Positions 1 through 4,912 of a DNA stretch of 5,232 nucleotides are shown in pieces. Within the stretch, counting starts at the first letter, position 1; every line of letters starts with the position of its first letter. Under the pieces are notes generated by a model, which did no database searches, had not been told where the DNA came from, and was given only the letters and a program-made list of their open reading frames with translations. This stretch comes from Comamonadaceae bacterium (GTDB taxonomy: Bacteria > Pseudomonadota > Gammaproteobacteria > Burkholderiales > Burkholderiaceae_C). Where the stretch lies: positions 1 through 5,232 of the forward strand of contig CANKNK010000146.1 of NCBI GenBank assembly GCA_947483455.1. The letters run 5' to 3'. A program made the position numbers and the translations under genes.

Positions 1-177
1 GTGAAATACCTGGGGGTAGAGCAGGGCGTGAACCTGACACTGGGCCTGCCATTGGTGCGGACCAGCCCGGACCACGGCACCGCGTTTGACATTGCTGGCC
101 AGGGTGTGGCCGACGCCTCTAGCCTGCTGGCCGCTGTTCGTATGGCGCGCCAGTGGGCGGGTGCAGCCCGGGCCTGA
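1..177 (+). CDS. pdxA: 4-hydroxythreonine-4-phosphate dehydrogenase, C-terminal part (5' end outside window)
   Basis: This is the last 58 residues of PdxA, which oxidises 4-phosphohydroxy-L-threonine with NAD in the DXP-dependent pathway to pyridoxal phosphate, in the cytoplasm. The visible piece carries the family C-terminal signature: G-V-N-L-T-L-G-L-P at residues 9-17 of the fragment, then V-R-T-S and D-H-G-T-A. Aligning by eye to E. coli PdxA as I remember it, K2, N11 and R20 fall on the substrate-phosphate-binding residues K274, N283 and R292, with matching spacings of 9 and 9. The metal-binding histidines would lie upstream, outside the window. The GTG at position 1 is an internal valine, not a start. 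The frame ends at TGA 175-177. No clear intrinsic terminator follows. A PdxA2-type paralogue cannot be excluded from the tail alone. Confidence 0.9.
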   Translation: MKYLGVEQGVNLTLGLPLVRTSPDHGTAFDIAGQGVADASSLLAAVRMARQWAGAARA

Positions 178-203
178 GCGCTTTTGCACCGCCCGTGGCG
201 CAT

Positions 204-220
204 TTGCTGCGCTGCGGCAA
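204..220 (+). other. Short hairpin after pdxA, weak terminator candidate
   Basis: The sequence can fold as a 7-bp stem (204-210 with 214-220, including one G-T wobble) around a 3-nt loop. There is no T-run after it, so it is not a convincing intrinsic terminator. It sits 27 bp beyond the pdxA stop and just upstream of the candidate petA promoter. It may help to end pdxA transcription or may be chance. Confidence 0.25.
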
Positions 221-266
221 GGTAAATTGGGCGCCTGACGCTCAGCTACAATGCGCGGTTACCTTG
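218..266. repeat. 8-bp inverted repeat bracketing the petA promoter
   Basis: CAAGGTAA at 218-225 is the exact reverse complement of TTACCTTG at 259-266. The arms are 33 nt apart (41 bp centre to centre). They lie on either side of the candidate promoter, the right arm covering the expected start of transcription. It could be a pair of operator half-sites or chance. Confidence 0.35.
224..252 (+). promoter_or_regulatory. Candidate sigma70 promoter for petABC
   Basis: TACAAT at 247-252 matches the -10 consensus at five of six bases. It would place the transcription start near 258-260, giving a leader of about 30 nt before the petA ATG. The -35 is poor: AAATTG at 224-229 has a 17-bp spacer but little similarity, and TTGGGC at 227-232 has only a 14-bp spacer. 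This suggests a promoter helped by an activator, or one recognised mainly through its -10. An 8-bp inverted repeat brackets it. Confidence 0.45.
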
Positions 267-280
267 TAGTGATTTTTGCT

Positions 281-285
281 GAGGA
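281..285 (+). promoter_or_regulatory. Ribosome binding site deciding the petA start
   Basis: GAGGA lies 5 nt before the ATG at 291. An in-frame TTG at 276 would add five residues but would place this site inside the coding region, so 291 is the better start. Confidence 0.75.
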
Positions 286-290
286 TTCTC

Positions 291-905
291 ATGAGCGACA
301 CCCTCGCCGGTACCCCACCCCACGACCCGAGCAAACGGACCTGGATCATCACCTCTTCCTGCGTAGGCGCAGCAGGTGCTTTGACCGCTGCAGTGCCCTT
401 TGTCAGTTCTTTCCAACCTTCCGAGCGTGCCAAAGCCGCCGGCGCTGCTGTGGAAGTGGATATTTCTGCAGTGAAACCCGGCGAAAAGCTGACCGTTGAG
501 TGGCGCGGTAAGCCAGTTTGGATCGTGCGCCGCACGCCAGAGCAGTTGGCGGCATTGGAATCGCTGGACGGCGCATTGGCCGATCCACAATCTCAACGCA
601 AACCAGACGAACTCACCCCCAAGTACGCCCGCAACCCGGGCCGCTCCATCAAGCCCGAGTTTTTGGTCGTGGTCGGTATCTGCAGCCACTTGGGTTGCTC
701 GCCCTCTGACAAGTTTCAAATTGGCGCCCAGCCCTCGCTGCCCGATGACTGGAAGGGTGGTTTCTTGTGCCCTTGCCACGGTTCGACCTTCGATATGGCG
801 GGCCGCGTCTTCAAAAACAAGCCTGCGCCGGACAATCTTGAAGTGCCGCCGCATATGTTCCTCTCCGACAGCAAGTTGCTAATCGGCGAAGACAAACAAG
901 CTTGA
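291..905 (+). CDS. petA: Ubiquinol-cytochrome c reductase, Rieske iron-sulfur subunit
   Basis: PetA is the Rieske [2Fe-2S] subunit of cytochrome bc1. It takes the first electron from ubiquinol at the Qo site and passes it to cytochrome c1 on the periplasmic face. The 204-residue product has a normal length for the family. An N-terminal Tat-type signal/anchor is visible: S-K-R-T-W at residues 14-18, then a hydrophobic helix of about 19-40. In this family the anchor normally stays uncleaved. Both cluster-binding boxes are intact: C-S-H-L-G-C at 131-136 and C-P-C-H-G-S at 160-165. By family knowledge, C131, H133, C160 and H163 bind the cluster, and C136 and C162 form the disulfide. The Tat motif reads Lys-Arg rather than Arg-Arg. 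The gene is first in the petABC operon, and petB starts 22 bp after its stop. Confidence 0.97.
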   Translation: MSDTLAGTPPHDPSKRTWIITSSCVGAAGALTAAVPFVSSFQPSERAKAAGAAVEVDISAVKPGEKLTVEWRGKPVWIVRRTPEQLAALESLDGALADPQSQRKPDELTPKYARNPGRSIKPEFLVVVGICSHLGCSPSDKFQIGAQPSLPDDWKGGFLCPCHGSTFDMAGRVFKNKPAPDNLEVPPHMFLSDSKLLIGEDKQA

Positions 906-927
906 CCCTACGCCTTCGGAGCACACC

Positions 928-2340
928 ATGGCTGAATTCAAAGAAATTTCCCCCAACGCACCTGCCAGCGCCAAGCTGGGCAATTGGCTTGAAAACCGTT
1001 TCCCCACCGCCTTTGACGCCTACCGCGTTCACATGGCGGAATACTACGCGCCCAAGAACTTCAACATCTGGTACATCTTTGGTTCCTTGTCGCTGCTGGT
1101 GCTAGTGATCCAAATTGTGACCGGTATTTTCCTGGTCATGCATTACAAACCGGATGCCGCTTTGGCCTTTGGCTCGGTCGAATACATCATGCGTGATGTG
1201 CCGTGGGGCTGGTTGATCCGCTATATGCACTCTACCGGTGCTTCTGCCTTCTTTATCGTGGTCTACCTGCATATGTTCCGCGGCCTGATGTACGGTAGCT
1301 ACCGCAAACCGCGCGAGTTGGTATGGCTGTTTGGCTGTGCCATCTTCTTGTGCCTGATGGCCGAAGCCTTTATGGGCTACCTGCTGCCTTGGGGTCAGAT
1401 GAGTTACTGGGGTGCGCAAGTGATCGTGAACTTGTTCGCAGCCGTGCCTTTCGTTGGCCCTGACCTGGCGCTGTTGATCCGCGGCGACTATGTGGTGGGC
1501 GATGCGACCTTAAACCGCTTCTTTAGCTTCCACGTCATTGCCGTGCCTTTGGTCTTGTTGGGCTTGGTAGTAGCGCATTTGCTGGCCTTGCACGATGTGG
1601 GTTCCAATAACCCCGATGGGGTTGAAATCAAAGGCCCTAACGCCCCTAAAGACGCCAAAGGTAAACCTTTGGACGGCATCCCCTTCCACCCCTATTACAC
1701 GGTGCACGACATTTTTGCCGTCAGCATGTTCCTAATGGTGTTCACTGCCATCATCTTCTTTGCGCCTGAATTTGGCGGCTACTTCCTGGAGTACAACAAC
1801 TTCATACCGGCGGACCCGCTCAAGACGCCTTTGCATATCGCCCCAGTCTGGTACTTCACGCCGTATTACTCGATGCTGCGCGCAATCACCGGTGAAATGG
1901 TTTACGTGCTGATCGCTTGTATCTGGCTGGCGGTGTTCTTAGCAGTGACGCGTGGCAAGTTGGCTGCTTTGTTCAAACTGGTTGCGCTGGGCGCGGCGGC
2001 TGCGGTCACCGTCATGATGCTCAACACCGACGCCAAATTCTGGGGCGTGGTGATCATGGGTGGCGCAGTCGTGATTCTGTTCTTCCTGCCTTGGCTGGAC
2101 AACTGCGACGTCAAGTCCATCCGCTACCGTCCCGATTGGCACAAGTACATGTATGGCGTTTTTGTCATCAACTTTGTCATCCTGGCCTATCTCGGTGTGC
2201 AACCGCCCTCTCAAATTGGCGAGCGGGTATCGCAGGTCGGAACCCTGTTCTATTTCGGATTTTTCCTGCTGATGCCCTGGTGGAGCCAGATCGGCCAATC
2301 CAAACCGGTGCCCAGCCGTGTTGTTTTCGCTGCCCATTGA
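928..2340 (+). CDS. petB: Ubiquinol-cytochrome c reductase, cytochrome b subunit
   Basis: Cytochrome b is the membrane core of the bc1 complex. It holds hemes bL and bH and the Qo and Qi quinone sites that run the Q cycle. The product has 470 residues, typical of the longer betaproteobacterial form. Heme-ligand histidines are H101 and H115 in helix B and H202 and H217 in helix D. The helix D pair is separated by 14 residues rather than the 13 of mitochondrial and Rhodobacter forms. The conserved G-Y-L-L-P-W-G segment is at 150-156 and S-N-N-P-D-G at 226-231. The Qo loop reads P-V-W-Y at 306-309 in place of P-E-W-Y. I count about ten hydrophobic helices, including two beyond residue 400 (about 408-424 and 437-456). 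GGAG at 918-921, 6 nt before the ATG, supports this start. Confidence 0.98.
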   Translation: MAEFKEISPNAPASAKLGNWLENRFPTAFDAYRVHMAEYYAPKNFNIWYIFGSLSLLVLVIQIVTGIFLVMHYKPDAALAFGSVEYIMRDVPWGWLIRYMHSTGASAFFIVVYLHMFRGLMYGSYRKPRELVWLFGCAIFLCLMAEAFMGYLLPWGQMSYWGAQVIVNLFAAVPFVGPDLALLIRGDYVVGDATLNRFFSFHVIAVPLVLLGLVVAHLLALHDVGSNNPDGVEIKGPNAPKDAKGKPLDGIPFHPYYTVHDIFAVSMFLMVFTAIIFFAPEFGGYFLEYNNFIPADPLKTPLHIAPVWYFTPYYSMLRAITGEMVYVLIACIWLAVFLAVTRGKLAALFKLVALGAAAAVTVMMLNTDAKFWGVVIMGGAVVILFFLPWLDNCDVKSIRYRPDWHKYMYGVFVINFVILAYLGVQPPSQIGERVSQVGTLFYFGFFLLMPWWSQIGQSKPVPSRVVFAAH

Positions 2341-2343
2341 GCT

Positions 2344-2347
2344 GGAG
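2344..2347 (+). promoter_or_regulatory. Ribosome binding site deciding the petC start
   Basis: GGAG lies 9 nt before the ATG at 2357. A longer in-frame reading from TTG 2318 would overlap petB and bury the signal peptide behind 13 extra residues, so it is rejected. Confidence 0.65.
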
Positions 2348-2356
2348 TTATTGAAA

Positions 2357-3112
2357 ATGAAAAAATTTGTACTCAGCTTTTTGACGGTGTTTGCCCTGGT
2401 GTCGGGCGTGCAGGCCAATACTGGCGGCATCGCTTGGGACAAGGCGCCCAATAACCTGAACGACATGGGCGCCTTGCAAAACGGCGCCAAGGTGTTTGTC
2501 AACTACTGCCTGAACTGCCATGCGGCGGCCTTCATGCGCTTTAACCGCCTCAAAGACATCGGCCTGACCGAGCAGCAGATCAAAGACAACCTCTTGTTTA
2601 CCACCGACAAAGTGGGCGAGACCATGAAGGTCGCTATCGATCCGCGCCAGGCCAAAGAATGGTTTGGCGGTAACCCGCCAGACTTGACCGTGATCGCCCG
2701 TTCGCGCTCCTCGGGCCAGGGTAGCGGTGCCGACTACCTGTATACCTATTTGCGCAGCTACTACCCGGACGAGGCCAAGGCCACGGGCTGGAACAACCTG
2801 GCATTCCCCAATGTGGGCATGCCCCATGTGTTGTGGGAATTGCAGGGCAAGCGCGTGCCGGTCTACACCAAGGAAGAAGTGCATGGCCACGAGACGGAAG
2901 TGTTCAAAGGCTGGGAGCAGGTAACTCCGGGCAAGATGACGCCGCTCGAATACGACCACATGGTGGGCGACCTGGTGGGTTATTTGCAGTGGATGTCTGA
3001 GCCTTCGCAAAGCAAACGCGTGCAGATAGGCGTGTGGGTCTTGATCTTTTTGACTGTGATGACCGTGTTCACCTGGCGCTTGAATGCGGCGTTCTGGAAA
3101 GACGTGAAGTAA
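2357..3112 (+). CDS. petC: Ubiquinol-cytochrome c reductase, cytochrome c1 subunit
   Basis: Cytochrome c1 carries electrons from the Rieske cluster to soluble or membrane cytochrome c at the periplasmic side of the bc1 complex. The 251-residue product starts with a Sec signal peptide (K2 and K3, hydrophobic core 4-16, likely cleavage after V-Q-A at 18-20). One covalent heme site, C-L-N-C-H, is at residues 51-55. The N-P-P-D-L element is at 106-110. M155 in the G-M-P-H-V-L segment (154-159) is the expected sixth heme ligand. A single C-terminal membrane anchor spans about 222-240, followed by a short basic cytoplasmic tail ending W-K-D-V-K. These are the standard c1 features in the usual order. 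It is the last gene of petABC, 16 bp after the petB stop, and a hairpin and terminator follow it. Confidence 0.97.
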   Translation: MKKFVLSFLTVFALVSGVQANTGGIAWDKAPNNLNDMGALQNGAKVFVNYCLNCHAAAFMRFNRLKDIGLTEQQIKDNLLFTTDKVGETMKVAIDPRQAKEWFGGNPPDLTVIARSRSSGQGSGADYLYTYLRSYYPDEAKATGWNNLAFPNVGMPHVLWELQGKRVPVYTKEEVHGHETEVFKGWEQVTPGKMTPLEYDHMVGDLVGYLQWMSEPSQSKRVQIGVWVLIFLTVMTVFTWRLNAAFWKDVK

Positions 3113-3131
3113 TCCAGTTAAGCCATGCGTG

Positions 3132-3152
3132 CCGGTTTGCCAGCCAGACCGG
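3132..3152 (+). other. Hairpin in the petC-sspA gap
   Basis: An 8-bp stem (3132-3139 with 3145-3152, one G-T wobble) closes a 5-nt loop. It lies 19 bp after the petC stop and 11 bp before the terminator stem. No T-run follows, so it is unlikely to terminate by itself. It could protect the 3' end of the petABC transcript. Confidence 0.4.
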
Positions 3153-3163
3153 TACCACCTGTC

Positions 3164-3196
3164 AGAGTGGGTCTGCAAAGCGCACCCACTCTTTTT
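3164..3196 (+). terminator. Intrinsic terminator after petABC
   Basis: AGAGTGGGT (3164-3172) pairs perfectly with ACCCACTCT (3184-3192), a 9-bp stem. The T-run at 3192-3196 follows directly. Inner bases 3175-3176 can also pair with 3180-3181. The structure ends only 7 nt before the sspA Shine-Dalgarno sequence, so transcripts reaching sspA must read through it or start very close by. Confidence 0.85.
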
Positions 3197-3217
3197 AATT
3201 TTTAGGAGTCCCCCGCC

Positions 3218-3829
3218 ATGATGGTGCTGTATTCAGGAACAACCTGCCCTTTTTCCCACCGCTGCCGTTTTGTGCTGTTTGAAAAAGGCATGGACTTCGA
3301 AATCCGTGACGTGGACTTGTACAACAAGCCCGAAGACATCAACGTCATGAACCCTTACGGACAGGTGCCGATCTTGGTTGAACGCGACCTGATTTTGTAC
3401 GAGTCCAACATCATCAATGAATACATCGACGAGCGCTTTCCGCATCCGCAGTTAATGCCCGGTGACCCGGTGGACCGCGCCCGTGTGCGTTTGTTCCTGC
3501 TCAATTTTGAGAAAGAGCTGTTTGTGCATGTGACGACCTTGGAGTCGCGTGGTAGCAAGAACAATGACAAGGCCTTGGACAAAGCCCGCGCCCACATTCG
3601 CGACCGCCTAACCCAATTGGCACCGGTATTCCTGAAAAATAAATTCATGATGGGCGAAAGCTTCTCGATGCTCGACGTGGCCATTGCGCCCCTTTTGTGG
3701 CGCCTGGAGTATTACGGCATCGACCTGAGTAAAAACGCAGCGCCCCTGCTCAAATATGCCGAGCGCATTTTTTCGCGCCCTGCCTATATTGAGGCGCTCA
3801 CGCCCTCCGAAAAGGTCATGCGCAAATAA
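3218..3829 (+). CDS. sspA: Stringent starvation protein A (GST-fold, RNA-polymerase-associated)
   Basis: SspA has a glutathione-S-transferase fold without known transferase activity. In E. coli it binds RNA polymerase, activates phage P1 late genes and supports stationary-phase and acid survival. The product has 203 residues. The N-terminal thioredoxin-like domain (about 1-80) starts with L-Y-S-G-T-T-C-P-F-S at 4-13, with N-P-Y-G-Q-V-P at 45-51 and Y-E-S-N-I-I at 61-66. The P-H-P tripeptide known to matter in E. coli SspA is at 75-77. A helical GST C-terminal domain follows, with S-M-L-D-V-A-I-A-P in the usual place. Two ATGs are adjacent (3218 and 3221). AGGAG at 3204-3208 sits 9 nt before the first and 12 nt before the second, favouring 3218. 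sspB follows after a 32-bp gap. Confidence 0.95.
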   Translation: MMVLYSGTTCPFSHRCRFVLFEKGMDFEIRDVDLYNKPEDINVMNPYGQVPILVERDLILYESNIINEYIDERFPHPQLMPGDPVDRARVRLFLLNFEKELFVHVTTLESRGSKNNDKALDKARAHIRDRLTQLAPVFLKNKFMMGESFSMLDVAIAPLLWRLEYYGIDLSKNAAPLLKYAERIFSRPAYIEALTPSEKVMRK

Positions 3830-3847
3830 GGTCCGGCGACGCAGCCC

Positions 3848-3853
3848 AAGGAG
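3848..3853 (+). promoter_or_regulatory. Ribosome binding site deciding the sspB start
   Basis: AAGGAG is a near-perfect Shine-Dalgarno sequence. It is 8 nt before ATG 3862 and 5 nt before the in-frame GTG 3859, so the ATG is preferred. The two starts differ by one residue. Confidence 0.75.
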
Positions 3854-3861
3854 CGCCAGTG

Positions 3862-4368
3862 ATGTCGCAAAGCCCTGTCGTGAGTTCCACCCGACCATAC
3901 ATGGTGCGCGCCATGTATGACTGGTGTGTGGACAACCAACTCACCCCGTTTATTGTGGTGGCCGTGGATGCCAGCGTACGCGTTCCTATGGAGTTTGTGC
4001 GCGATGGCGAAATCGTGCTCAACGTCAGCATGGGTGCCACCAGCAGTTTGGTGCTGGGCAATGACTATATTGACTTCAAAGCCCGCTTTGGCGGCGTGGC
4101 GCGCGACATCAGCGTGCCCATGGGTCGCGTGTCGGCCATCTATGCGCGTGAAAACGGACAGGGTATGACTTTCCCCATCGAGGCTGCCGCTGCCAAGCTC
4201 GACGCACCCGCACCCGCGCAGCCGGTATCTCCAGCGCCCGTCTTGAGTGGTGTGCAAACCAAGCCTTCCGCTAGCAAATCGAAGCAGGGACAAGCGGACG
4301 ACAAAGCCCTTGCAGAGCCTAAGCCCGCTAGTGGCAGTGCCCGCCCGGCGCTTACGCGCATCAAATAA
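3862..4368 (+). CDS. sspB: ClpXP protease specificity-enhancing factor SspB
   Basis: SspB delivers ssrA-tagged peptides from stalled ribosomes, and some other substrates, to the ClpXP protease in the cytoplasm. The 168-residue product shows the three-part family design. A folded substrate-binding domain covers about 10-107, starting R-P-Y-M-V-R-A-M-Y-D-W (11-21) and containing L-N-V-S (53-56) and the F-K-A-R-F-G-G core (72-78). A flexible Ala/Pro/Ser/Lys-rich linker covers about 108-158. A short ClpX-binding tail ends R-P-A-L-T-R-I-K (161-168), closely matching the R-P-A-L-R-V-V-K tail of E. coli SspB as I remember it. The linker is low complexity, as expected for a tether. It is cotranscribed with sspA by position and spacing. 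No intrinsic terminator is visible between its stop and the tRNA gene. Confidence 0.96.
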   Translation: MSQSPVVSSTRPYMVRAMYDWCVDNQLTPFIVVAVDASVRVPMEFVRDGEIVLNVSMGATSSLVLGNDYIDFKARFGGVARDISVPMGRVSAIYARENGQGMTFPIEAAAAKLDAPAPAQPVSPAPVLSGVQTKPSASKSKQGQADDKALAEPKPASGSARPALTRIK

Positions 4369-4431
4369 GCTTGTCTTGCGCATCGCTCAGCGTGCCGCAA
4401 TGCGTTCGCATATTCCAAGCAGGGCCTACGT

Positions 4432-4437
4432 TAGAAT
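4432..4437 (+). promoter_or_regulatory. Likely -10 element of the tRNA-Thr promoter
   Basis: TAGAAT matches the -10 consensus at five of six bases and ends 9 bp before the mature tRNA. No good -35 is seen at 16-18 bp; TTCGCA at 4405-4410 has a 21-bp spacer. The bases after the -10 are a GC-rich run, the type of discriminator typical of stable-RNA promoters under stringent (ppGpp) control. Confidence 0.55.
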
Positions 4438-4446
4438 TCGCCCCGT

Positions 4447-4522
4447 GCCGATTTAGCTCAGTTGGTAGAGCAACCGCCTTGTAAGCGGTAGGTCATCAGT
4501 TCGAATCCGATAATCGGCACCA
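4447..4522 (+). tRNA. tRNA-Thr (anticodon TGT)
   Basis: A complete 76-nt cloverleaf with encoded CCA. The acceptor stem is 4447-4453 with 4512-4518, the discriminator A is 4519 and CCA is 4520-4522. The D stem is 4456-4459 with 4468-4471, with the GG pair at 4464-4465. The anticodon stem is 4473-4477 with 4485-4489, and loop 4478-4484 places TGT at 4480-4482, reading ACA threonine codons. The T loop TTCGAAT is at 4500-4506. The T stem (4495-4499 with 4507-4511) has four pairs plus one A-C mismatch at 4498/4508 (tRNA positions 52/62). Everything else is canonical, so the gene is probably functional. It is followed at once by an intrinsic terminator. Confidence 0.97.
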
Positions 4523-4527
4523 TTTTG

Positions 4528-4565
4528 AAAACCAGCATCGCTTTGCGATGGCTGGTTTTTTCTTT
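4528..4565 (+). terminator. Intrinsic terminator of tRNA-Thr
   Basis: The arm 4528-4541 pairs with 4545-4559 around a 3-nt TTT loop, giving 14 pairs with a single bulged G at 4550. The T-rich tract (4556-4565, one C) completes it. It starts 5 nt after the tRNA CCA. Confidence 0.9.
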
Positions 4566-4587
4566 TATATCGCTATTCGGCTTTTCA

Positions 4588-4599
4588 AGGCTGCAGCCT
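4588..4599. repeat. Perfect 12-bp palindrome
   Basis: AGGCTGCAGCCT reads the same on both strands and does not extend further on either side. It lies 23 bp after the tRNA terminator and far from any clear promoter. A dimeric regulator site or chance are both possible. Confidence 0.4.
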
Positions 4600-4796
4600 A
4601 CCCAAGGACCGTTGTCGCCCGATGGGTGCCTGCGCATCGGTGCAAGACGCCAGAAGGGCGCAAAACTATTTCTCAGGCAGTGGCTTCCGGGGGCAGGGGA
4701 AAGGTATTGGCGGACCACAGGATTTGGTTTGATGCAAGTGCTAAGAACTTTCTTCACGGCGTCCATCTGAAAATCAAGACACACATTACGATATTC

Positions 4797-4828
4797 TTGA
4801 CAGAGCGCATAATCCTGGAAACTATGTT
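4797..4828 (+). promoter_or_regulatory. Weak promoter candidate for the last gene
   Basis: TTGACA at 4797-4802 is an exact -35 consensus. The possible -10 elements are weak: AACTAT at 4820-4825 has the ideal 17-bp spacer but poor similarity, and TATGTT at 4823-4828 matches better but has a 20-bp spacer. An alternative -10, TACGAT at 4852-4857, pairs with TTGTGA at 4828-4833 (18-bp spacer). The start point is unresolved. Confidence 0.3.
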
Positions 4829-4912
4829 TGTGACATTGATTTAGGGCGCAATACGATCGCACTCGGGTATCGATCCGATCCCCCGTTAAATGAAAAGTAA
4901 CGAAAGGCAGAC

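Larger units (their letters stand above)
4566..4912. other. Intergenic stretch of about 350 bp without a convincing gene
   Basis: I see no supported gene on either strand. The open frames here start inside the tRNA terminator or run antisense through the tRNA, and none has a ribosome binding site. The first half (4561-4740) has about 56% GC by hand count. GC falls to 38% in 4741-4800 and averages about 44% over 4741-4980. Contents: a perfect 12-bp palindrome at 4588-4599, a 6-bp hairpin (4619-4624 with 4635-4640), an exact TTGACA at 4797-4802, and several GATC-containing motifs at 4854-4880. The composition change near 4740 may mark a junction with acquired DNA. Confidence 0.6.

Noticed and set aside
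246..854. Long minus-strand open frame opposite petA
   Set aside because: Shadow of the Rieske gene in GC-rich DNA. Its start lies inside petA and it reads through the petA promoter.
2348..3178. Long minus-strand open frame opposite petC
   Set aside because: Shadow of a well-supported gene: petC has a signal peptide, a CXXCH site and a membrane anchor in the right order. The antisense frame has no family features.
4376..4400. TTGCG...CGCAA inverted repeat as an sspB terminator
   Set aside because: A 5-bp stem with a 15-nt loop and no T-run. It is too weak to call.
4619..4640. 6-bp stem hairpin in the post-tRNA gap
   Set aside because: Short stem, 10-nt loop and no T-run. Expected by chance at this length, so not called as a terminator or regulatory RNA.
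4525..4770. 81-codon plus-strand open frame with a TTG start
   Set aside because: It starts 2 nt after the tRNA CCA and translates the terminator hairpin. No ribosome binding site.
4548..4844. 98-codon plus-strand open frame after tRNA-Thr
   Set aside because: Its ATG is inside the terminator stem, there is no Shine-Dalgarno sequence, it crosses the composition change near 4740, and its translation resembles nothing known.
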